Assembly (NCBI GenBank): GCA_029779995.1
Contig: JAKOZM010000080.1
Span: 1-33,980, forward strand
Direction: 5' to 3'
Source of the DNA: Actinomycetes bacterium
GTDB taxonomy: Bacteria; Actinomycetota; Actinomycetes; S36-B12; UBA10799
DNA length: 33,980 nt
Numbering within the stretch: the first letter of the stretch is position 1; the number at the start of each line of letters is the position of its first letter. The translations under genes and the position numbers were made by a program. Positions 22,968 to 30,092 of the stretch are shown here, in pieces. The notes beneath the pieces were generated by a model. The model was not told where the DNA came from. It searched no databases and saw nothing but the letters and a program-made list of their open reading frames with translations.

Positions 22968-25177
22968 CACATGGCCTCGCTGTCGTAGTCGGGGAAGGCG
23001 GAGTCGAAGTCGATCGGTGCGGGACTGTCGATGCCGTCGACCTCGTCGGCGGCGACAGTGAGGGCGGGCCGCGGCCGAGGGGCCGAGGGTGTATCGGCGG
23101 CAGAGTCGACGAGCTGACGGGCGGCGTCGGCCTCGGCGTGGTCGATGAGCGCCTGGTCGTGGCGCATGCCGGCGCGGATGAGCTTGCTGCGCCATTCCTC
23201 GTCGGTGGGTGCGGTGCTCAGCTCGGTGATGGCGGCGATGATCTCGCGGGTGACGTTGCGGCGGGAGACGACGCGGTTGCCGCCGCGTTCCTTGATGAGT
23301 TGACGGGCCCGTTGCACGACGACATCGGTCAGGGGCGCCTCGACGAGGTGCGCGTCTCGCCACTGCAGCTCATAGATGCGGTCGTCATGCCGGCTGCGGT
23401 GCCACAGCCGTGTGCGGTCGCGGGGGTCGTAGTGGAAAGGAACCTTGGCGTCCTGGGTGCGGAAGGTCCCGGGCCGGAGGCCACGGATCTCGTCGAGGAT
23501 GTCGCCGTCGTAGGTGAGGCCGCGGAACGCGACACCGCCGTTGCCGGGCGTGAGCCACTTCTCAGGCAGCAGGCTGAAGATCAGATCCGGGTGCTGCGGG
23601 ACGAGCAGGCGACCCGTGATCGAGTGCAGCATGTCGTGCCGTTCGAGCGGGGTGAAGTTGCCGTCCTCGACGCCGGGGATCCTCACTCCGCCGTGCCGGT
23701 TGCGGTGATATGCGACGGCGATGTGACGGTGCAAGTGCTGCTGCAGTTCGCGCCACGAGCCCAGCGGCTCGAACCCGACCCAGCCGACGAACCGTCCCCG
23801 TTCATGCACGGCGCGGCCCTTGAACCCGGCACCGTTGCGGAACGACTGGTATGCCGCCTGGAGACTGTCGTGCCAGCGCTCCAAAATCGCATTATCCACA
23901 GGACGTCCAGGCCGGGACGGCATGAGGTCGACCTGCCAGTCGGACAGCAGCGCCCGAAGGCCCTCGCTGAGGAAGATCCGAGCGTTGTCGGCCCGCAGCG
24001 AGATCGCTGGGATGCCGGGCTTGACATGCCGTCCGATGACGTCGCGAGTGGTGCGGACCCGGCTGGCGTGAGCGGTGACGGGGTTGTCGCCGACGTCGAG
24101 GCTGGCCGGTATGCCACACCAGCGGAAGTCGTCGATGGTCGTGTCTTCGACGACCATCGAGAACGGGCGGATCGCGTCATACAGCGCGAGGGCGATCTCG
24201 AGCGAGTTCGCCGACTGGGGCACGACCCGGCAGGCGACGACGACCCGACTCGGCACCGAGATGATCGTGATGATCTCGACGGAGTAGACCCGCTCGTAGA
24301 CGTCGTCCCAGACGAGGTTGTCGCACCGGGTGACATCGACGGCGAAGTGGCCGGGGTGGGTGGCCGGGTAGTTGCTGCGGCCGGAGTTCCTGCGCAGGGT
24401 GGCTGACTTGTGCTGCTTGGTCGTGTGCCCGAGCGCGGCGAACCGCATGGACAGGTACTGCTGGGTGATGCGCTGCGGCAGGTCGATGTCATCGACGCCT
24501 TCCTGCTTGAGCCGCACCAGGACGCGTCGTTCGATCTCCACGAGGCTGACCTTGCTGCGGGTGCCGTCGAATCCGGCCAGTTCCTCGTCGACGATCCGCA
24601 CGAACCGTGGGTCGATGACCTCGAAGCCCTGCCGGCCGCGGGTCTTGCGTCCATCGACCAAGCCCCGCAGCCCGTCGCGTTTGAAGGACTTGATCCAACC
24701 GCGGATCGTGTTGGCCGAGACGCTGTTCTTGACGACCTCGCCGGCCAGGACGCGCCGGACCCGCATGCGATCGACGCTGTACTCGAAGGTGAGCTGGCGC
24801 GCCATCGCCTCGATCCGTTTGGTCAGGCTGACCCCGAACCCTTCACCGAACGGGTAGAAGGGTTCCCCGTCGCGCGCCATGAGCGGGTGCCCGTCGCGGT
24901 ACGCGGTGAGGATCTCCAGGACCACCTCGAGTTTGAGCAAGATCTCGGCACGGATCGCCGGGGTGAGGCCGCTCCACCACGGCTGCAGAGACAGGTGGAT
25001 CGCGTCCAGGCCCTCGTCGCCGAGACCCGTGACCGCGAGCTTGTCAGCGCGCACGAAGTGGTTGTCCCCGAGAGCGTCCTTGACGGTGACGCCGTGCCGG
25101 CCTAGCTCCACCACGACCGCCGGGCCGTAGCTCATCAGAACCCGGGCCCCGACGTAGAGCTCGACCGCCTTGCTCAC
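22967..25177 (-). CDS. tnsB: TnsB-like DDE transposase, element B
   Basis: A 736-residue homologue of the element A transposase, nearly identical over most of its length. The triad is intact: D281 (FAVDVTRCD), D397 (SLRADNA) and E433 (ILERW), with the same 35-residue D-E spacing. The most visible differences lie around residues 365-430 in the core and in the final ~60 residues. The ATG overlaps the TnsA stop. It should recognise the 12-bp end motifs and, given the close similarity, may also act on the ends of element A. Confidence 0.95.
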   Translation of the reverse strand: MSKAVELYVGARVLMSYGPAVVVELGRHGVTVKDALGDNHFVRADKLAVTGLGDEGLDAIHLSLQPWWSGLTPAIRAEILLKLEVVLEILTAYRDGHPLMARDGEPFYPFGEGFGVSLTKRIEAMARQLTFEYSVDRMRVRRVLAGEVVKNSVSANTIRGWIKSFKRDGLRGLVDGRKTRGRQGFEVIDPRFVRIVDEELAGFDGTRSKVSLVEIERRVLVRLKQEGVDDIDLPQRITQQYLSMRFAALGHTTKQHKSATLRRNSGRSNYPATHPGHFAVDVTRCDNLVWDDVYERVYSVEIITIISVPSRVVVACRVVPQSANSLEIALALYDAIRPFSMVVEDTTIDDFRWCGIPASLDVGDNPVTAHASRVRTTRDVIGRHVKPGIPAISLRADNARIFLSEGLRALLSDWQVDLMPSRPGRPVDNAILERWHDSLQAAYQSFRNGAGFKGRAVHERGRFVGWVGFEPLGSWRELQQHLHRHIAVAYHRNRHGGVRIPGVEDGNFTPLERHDMLHSITGRLLVPQHPDLIFSLLPEKWLTPGNGGVAFRGLTYDGDILDEIRGLRPGTFRTQDAKVPFHYDPRDRTRLWHRSRHDDRIYELQWRDAHLVEAPLTDVVVQRARQLIKERGGNRVVSRRNVTREIIAAITELSTAPTDEEWRSKLIRAGMRHDQALIDHAEADAARQLVDSAADTPSAPRPRPALTVAADEVDGIDSPAPIDFDSAFPDYDSEAM

Positions 25178-26031
25178 GCCGCGACTGCCTCAGGCTGGTG
25201 CACCACGATCCGGGTCGCCTGCGTGATAGGGGCGTCGAGGTCGCAGTCGATCTGCCCGCTCCAAATGCCGTGCCACATCGCAGACAGGACGTGCCCTCCG
25301 CCGGCATCGAGCTCGAGCACGTCGGCGACGGCGCCCTGGCCCTCCAGGTACTCGTTAAGCAGTCGCAGCGAGCCGGGATACCACGGCATCGGCCGGCGGA
25401 AGCCGTGGATCCACATCAGGTTCACCCGCCGGATTCGCGACCAGCCGGAGAAGACCTCGTGGCTCCAGCCCACGTCGGCGCACGCGTCGGCGGTGAGTCG
25501 GACCTTCAGCCGGAAGTCCTCGTCCTGCCGACCTGCGGGTCGGACGTCCCAAATCCGCACTGTGCCGTCGTCGTGTCGACTCAGCAGGTCCGGGGTGTGC
25601 TCTAGCCGCCGACCGCGGCGCTTCGCCGGCAGCCTCAGTCGGCAAGGCTGCGCGACCAGCCACGTCACGTCAGCGCGGCGGTCCAGCTCCCTGACCAGGT
25701 CATGCTCGAGCCCCGACTCCAAGTGCAGGTGGGTCTGAGTCGTGACCGAGTATGCGTACACCGGCACATGCCCGGACCGCGCCTTCACCTTGGGGGTGCG
25801 GGTGCGTTGCAGACGGGTGACGTCCGGGCCGTCCGGCCACGGCCATACGGCCAGGTCCGCGCCCACGTCGAACAACCACTCAGTGTTCAGCTCGGGGTAC
25901 AGCACCACAGGGGCTGGCCGGTTCCGGGCATGCGAAATAGACTCGTCCACGCGACGGCACCTTCGTTTCTGTCCAAGATTCATCGGGACCGTCGCCGAGG
26001 GCGTGCCAGGTGCGAACTGGTGCGCCCTCAC
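25174..26031 (-). CDS. tnsA: TnsA-like endonuclease subunit, element B
   Basis: A 285-residue homologue of the element A TnsA. Core positions E109 (SGLEHDLV) and D148 (HTPDLL) are present, followed by DVRPA with Arg164 in the usual Lys position. The divergent first ~20 residues give way to the conserved QKRRCRRVDESISHAR segment. The stop overlaps the tnsB ATG. It heads the minus-strand operon of element B, and a 243-bp control region separates it from the divergent defence operon. Confidence 0.88.
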   Translation of the reverse strand: MRAHQFAPGTPSATVPMNLGQKRRCRRVDESISHARNRPAPVVLYPELNTEWLFDVGADLAVWPWPDGPDVTRLQRTRTPKVKARSGHVPVYAYSVTTQTHLHLESGLEHDLVRELDRRADVTWLVAQPCRLRLPAKRRGRRLEHTPDLLSRHDDGTVRIWDVRPAGRQDEDFRLKVRLTADACADVGWSHEVFSGWSRIRRVNLMWIHGFRRPMPWYPGSLRLLNEYLEGQGAVADVLELDAGGGHVLSAMWHGIWSGQIDCDLDAPITQATRIVVHQPEAVAA

Positions 26032-26037
26032 TTGCGT

Positions 26038-26226
26038 TCAGGCTCCGCCTTCGTCTACGGCTCCGCGATCACCGTACTCGCCGCGCGCCGCTGAGACAAG
26101 GACGTGACGCTCAATAAAAGACATCAGTCGTTTCACCTGCGCTTGCTCTAGTACGCAAGCTGGGCCCATGGCATCCACGCCCAGAAGGCACCGCCCAGCA
26201 ATGGGGTCCGCGTTGCCGCAGGTCAC
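26038..26226 (-). CDS. Possible small protein upstream of tnsA (62 residues)
   Basis: A GTG-start frame ending seven bases before tnsA, same strand. The product has three cysteines (C3, C13, C24) in a CGNAD...GRC...PAC pattern and a helical stretch KRLMSFIERHVLV. It fills the divergent control region of element B and has no counterpart in element A. There is no clear ribosome-binding site. It could be a short regulatory peptide or a chance frame. Confidence 0.25.
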   Translation of the reverse strand: MTCGNADPIAGRCLLGVDAMGPACVLEQAQVKRLMSFIERHVLVSAARGEYGDRGAVDEGGA

Positions 26227-26249
26227 TGCCTCTCTGACTCTTATTGAGC
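26109..26249. promoter_or_regulatory. Divergent control region of element B with GCTCAATAA inverted repeats
   Basis: Perfect 9-base inverted repeats GCTCAATAA (26109-26117) and TTATTGAGC (26241-26249) sit 123 bases apart, one near each divergent operon. Between them is a small hairpin with GCTTGC / GCAAGC arms (26141-26160). The layout parallels the paired AAATATTTG sites of element A, but the sequences are unrelated. A different regulator, or a DNA loop, is possible. Confidence 0.4.
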
Positions 26250-26274
26250 ACCCTCTAGATCATTTCCGCCTAGC

Positions 26275-26781
26275 ATGACATCCGTGACTGAGAGGCGAGC
26301 GTCAGATAGTCTCGACTCATCGGGTCTGACCAGCCCGCCACCGAGTAGGCCGACCGCCAACCACGATCGGCATCAGGGTCTGACCAGCCCGAGTGAAGGA
26401 CGTCCACCCGCTGTGCCACAGCGCATCAACAAGGCCGTAGCAGCCCGTGACGCCACCGTCCCGACGGTGGCGAGTGAGTGGCGGAGTGCCGTGCAGCCGG
26501 TTGAGTCCTTCCGGTGCCTGAACCCGCGATGCGAGGCTCCTGGCTTGATCCAGAAGGTGAAGTCGAAGGGTCGGCCCCAACTCTTCTGCTCAAGCAAGTG
26601 TCGGCGCGCCTACGACTACGAACGGAGCCAGCTCTTGCTTGATCAGGAGGTGTTGACTGCGGCGTTGGGACAACCGGGTGGCTCGTTCCGGCAACGCAGA
26701 GACGTGCAGTCGGCGTTGGCGACTGTGCGGCGTTGCCTGTCGCACTACGCCTACGCCAGCAACCCCCCGTCAGAGGCTTGA
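26275..26781 (+). CDS. Small zinc-ribbon protein, first gene of defence operon B
   Basis: A 168-residue protein with the same zinc module as in element A (CLNPRC ... FCSSKC, then RRAYDYERSQLL). The N-terminal ~80 residues (Ser/Pro-rich, low complexity) do not resemble the element A protein. The ATG at 26275 lacks a clear ribosome-binding site; GTG 26284 is an alternative. It ends 14 bases before the helicase start. Conservation limited to the zinc module, with fixed position in both operons, argues for a functional role such as regulator or DNA-binding adaptor. Confidence 0.7.
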   Translation: MTSVTERRASDSLDSSGLTSPPPSRPTANHDRHQGLTSPSEGRPPAVPQRINKAVAARDATVPTVASEWRSAVQPVESFRCLNPRCEAPGLIQKVKSKGRPQLFCSSKCRRAYDYERSQLLLDQEVLTAALGQPGGSFRQRRDVQSALATVRRCLSHYAYASNPPSEA

Positions 26782-26795
26782 GGCAGGATCGAACA

Positions 26796-29700
26796 GTGCC
26801 GACGATCTTCGACAACCTCGCCGCCGAGAGCCAACTGGGAACAGCGCTACGGCAGCACTTCACGGACTCCTACACGCACGTGGACGTCGCCACGGGGTAC
26901 CTCGACCTCCGCGGTTGGTCTCATCTCGGTGATGTCATCGAGGAGAAGGCGCACGAGTCAGGTTCTGCGCCGGTGGCTCGAGTGCTGGTGGGCATGGTCG
27001 CACCGTCTGACTCCCAGGCCATCTTGAACTCGCTTCAATCGGAACTCTCCGACGACCGTCCAGGGGCGTCGATCCACGACAGCAGCAAGGCGTTGGAGCA
27101 GAAGGAGCGCTTGGTCCGGCACCTGCGCACTCAGCTCATGCGCGGGCTCCCGACCAAGAGCGGCCAGGAGACGCTGCAGTTGATGAAGCGCCAGCTGGAG
27201 TCTGGTCGCGTCCAGATCCGCGTCTTCACTCGGCGTCCTCTCCATGGCAAGACCTACATCCTGCGAGGTGGAAACGGGCCGGTTCCGCTCTGGTCCTACG
27301 TCGGTTCGTCCAACTTCACCGGTGCCGGCTTGTTCAACAACCTCGAGCTCAACATCGACGTCGCGGAGCAGGATGCGAATGCCAAGCTCGCCCAATGGTT
27401 CGATGACCGTTGGAATGACAAGTACTCCTTGGTCATCACCAAGGAGATCATCGAGTTGATCGAGGAGTCGTGGTCAGGGGAGCAGCAGGCCACGCCGTTC
27501 GAGGTGTATCTGAAGGTCTGCCATGCGCTGTCACAGGATGCCCGCGACGGGCTCGGCTACGTGCTGCCCAAGTCGATGCAGGACCTGCTCTTGGACTACC
27601 AGGTCACCGCGGTGCGCACCCTCGCGCGCCGGATCGTGCGGCGGGGTGGCACGATGCTTGGCGACGTCGTCGGTCTGGGCAAGACGCTCACCGCAGTGGC
27701 AACCGCACTCATGCTGCAGGCCGCGGAGGACTACAGCACGCTGGTCCTGTGCCCCAAGAACCTCGAGACGATGTGGCTGGAGCACCTCGGGGCCTACGGA
27801 GTCGAAGGGGCCCGCGTCGTCCCATACTCGATGGCCGACAAGCTGCTGCCCGACCTCAAGCTCTTCAAGCTCGTCATCTGCGACGAGTCGCACAACCTGC
27901 GCAACGACACGACCAAAGCGCATGAGGCCATCCGCGACTACGTTCGCCGCAACTCCAGCAAGGTGCTGCTGCTGACTGCGACGCCCTACAACCTCGCCTT
28001 CGCCGACGTCGCCAACCAGCTCGCGCTCTACATCGACGAGGACGACGATCTGGGCATCATCCCCTCCGCGGCCATGGCGAAGGACACCACCCTGGCGGAC
28101 AAGGTCGACGGCAAGACAAACACCCTCGAAGCGTTCAAGAGGTCCGAGGAAGCCGACGACTGGCGCCGCCTCATGTCCGACCACCTCGTACGCCGAACCC
28201 GCAGCTTCATCAAGAAGTCAGCGCGCAAGAAGGCCGTCACCCTCCCCGACGGCACGACTCAGATGCGCGAATACCTGCAGTTCGCCGACGGAACCGAGTT
28301 CTTCTTCCCCACGCGGATCCCGCACCCCCTGACCCACGCTTTTGGTGACGACGACCCGGCGTCGAAGATGGAGGACGACGACACGCTCGATGCCATCGCC
28401 AGGCTCACGCTGCCGCGCTACCGGCTCTCCGACTACGAAGACCCTCGCGCCCTCAAGACGGACGAGGACAAGAAGTACTTGGACGACATCCGCTCCGGCC
28501 GCGGCAACGTCAGCGGGTTCGTGCGCGTGGGGCTCTTCAAACGCCTCTCATCCTCGGGTCACTCCTTCATCCTCTCCCTGCAGCGACAGCGCGCCCGCAA
28601 CGAGTTGTTCATCCACGCCATCGACAACAAGCTCCAGATCCCGCTGGGTACCTTCACCGACCGTCAGATCACGGTCAGCGACGAGGACTTGGAAAGCGAG
28701 GAACCACTGGGCGGGTCGTTGGCGAGCCGGTATGAGGAGCTTCGGGAGAGCGCTCCGGCCAAGACGAAGTGGCTGAACTCGACTGTGTTCAAGAGCACCC
28801 TGCGACACGACCTGGTCAAGGACAACGTGCTCATCTCCGACCTGCTCACCCGCTTCGGCACGTGGGACTCCACGCGGGACAGCAAGGTGAACACGCTGGT
28901 CGACCTCCTGCGCGGCGATCATGAGGGCAAGAAGGTGCTCGTCTTCAGCGAGTACAAGGACACGGCCGCCTACGTTGCCGCCGCCTTGGAGGAAGCCGGG
29001 ATCGACAATGTCGGCTTGGCGACCGGTGACTCTTCCGACCCGTCCGACGTCGCGCGACGATTCAGTCCTCGCTCAAACCGCCTCCCCGGCCAAAGCGTGG
29101 CGGACGTCAAGGAGCCTGAGGACCCGATCGATGTTCTGATCGCCACCGACGTTCTCTCCGAGGGACAGAACCTTCAGGACAGCCACGTCATCGTCAACTA
29201 CGACTTGCCGTGGGCGATCATCCGGCTCATCCAGCGCGCCGGACGTGTCGACCGCGTTGGCCAGGAGTCCGACACCGTCCACGTGTACCTCATCACCCAC
29301 GACAAGGTCGAGCAGCAGATCCACCTGCGCCGCCGCATCCGCGCCCGGCTCACCGCGGCCGCCGAGGCCTTCGGCTCCGACGAGCAGTTCTTCGGCACGG
29401 ATGACGAGGTGAAGCTCCTGCACGACTTCTACGACGGCCACTTGTCCGACGACGATGACGACGGCGAAGGTGAAGCCGACGCCGTAAGCGAGGCCTGGCT
29501 CGCCTGGAGCAACGCCCAAGACAGCCACCCCGCGGTCACCAAGCGGGTCCTCACCCTGCCGGACCTCATCCACTCAACACGCGACCGCTACGCGCGTGAG
29601 TCCACTGGCGGGGTCGCGTGCTTCGTCCGCACCGAGTCCGGCATCGACGCCTTCGCGATGACCGACTCCCACGGAGCCGAACGGCTCCTCACCCCCGCCG

Positions 29701-30092
29701 AAGCCCTCCGCGTCTTCGAGGCCGAACCGACCACGCCCACCACGTCGCTTCGCGAGGACCACTTCGACCTCGAAGCACGACTCGTGCGAGGACCCCTGAC
29801 CGTCGAGGCCCGCGCCGCAGGCAACCTCCGTGGAGTCCGCAAGAGGATCTGGGAGAGGTTCGGGGGGACCTTCTACGCCGAGCAAGCCGAGGACGCGCTC
29901 AACGCCCTGCATGAGCGGCCCCTCACCACCCATGCCACCAACCAGCTGTCCATCGCCCTCAGGAACAAGTACGCCGACCAGGACATCCTTGACCTGCTCG
30001 ACCGTCTGCACCGCGAGGACCGGCTCGTCATCGGCTCCAGTGAGTCCGACGAGCTGCGCATTGTCTGCTCGATTGGAGTGACCGATACGTGA
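26796..30092 (+). CDS. PLD-family nuclease fused to SNF2-type helicase (defence operon B)
   Basis: A 1098-residue homologue of the element A helicase with the same domain order: PLD motifs HGKTY and GSSNFTGAGL in the first 180 residues, Walker A GDVVGLGKT, DESH, TATP, and the C-terminal ATDVLSEGQNLQ and QRAGRVDRVGQ motifs. All key residues are retained. Differences from copy A are spread evenly, with more at the N-terminus around residues 10-60. The GTG start at 26796 aligns with that of copy A; a longer frame from 26733 overlaps the zinc-ribbon gene and is rejected. The stop overlaps the methyltransferase start (GTGA). Probable restriction effector or phage-DNA translocase; role inferred. 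Confidence 0.88.
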   Translation: MPTIFDNLAAESQLGTALRQHFTDSYTHVDVATGYLDLRGWSHLGDVIEEKAHESGSAPVARVLVGMVAPSDSQAILNSLQSELSDDRPGASIHDSSKALEQKERLVRHLRTQLMRGLPTKSGQETLQLMKRQLESGRVQIRVFTRRPLHGKTYILRGGNGPVPLWSYVGSSNFTGAGLFNNLELNIDVAEQDANAKLAQWFDDRWNDKYSLVITKEIIELIEESWSGEQQATPFEVYLKVCHALSQDARDGLGYVLPKSMQDLLLDYQVTAVRTLARRIVRRGGTMLGDVVGLGKTLTAVATALMLQAAEDYSTLVLCPKNLETMWLEHLGAYGVEGARVVPYSMADKLLPDLKLFKLVICDESHNLRNDTTKAHEAIRDYVRRNSSKVLLLTATPYNLAFADVANQLALYIDEDDDLGIIPSAAMAKDTTLADKVDGKTNTLEAFKRSEEADDWRRLMSDHLVRRTRSFIKKSARKKAVTLPDGTTQMREYLQFADGTEFFFPTRIPHPLTHAFGDDDPASKMEDDDTLDAIARLTLPRYRLSDYEDPRALKTDEDKKYLDDIRSGRGNVSGFVRVGLFKRLSSSGHSFILSLQRQRARNELFIHAIDNKLQIPLGTFTDRQITVSDEDLESEEPLGGSLASRYEELRESAPAKTKWLNSTVFKSTLRHDLVKDNVLISDLLTRFGTWDSTRDSKVNTLVDLLRGDHEGKKVLVFSEYKDTAAYVAAALEEAGIDNVGLATGDSSDPSDVARRFSPRSNRLPGQSVADVKEPEDPIDVLIATDVLSEGQNLQDSHVIVNYDLPWAIIRLIQRAGRVDRVGQESDTVHVYLITHDKVEQQIHLRRRIRARLTAAAEAFGSDEQFFGTDDEVKLLHDFYDGHLSDDDDDGEGEADAVSEAWLAWSNAQDSHPAVTKRVLTLPDLIHSTRDRYARESTGGVACFVRTESGIDAFAMTDSHGAERLLTPAEALRVFEAEPTTPTTSLREDHFDLEARLVRGPLTVEARAAGNLRGVRKRIWERFGGTFYAEQAEDALNALHERPLTTHATNQLSIALRNKYADQDILDLLDRLHREDRLVIGSSESDELRIVCSIGVTDT

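Noticed and set aside
22928..24406. Plus-strand open frame opposite the element B tnsB
   Set aside because: Same antisense shadow as in element A; Val/Asp/Gly-rich composition and no motifs.
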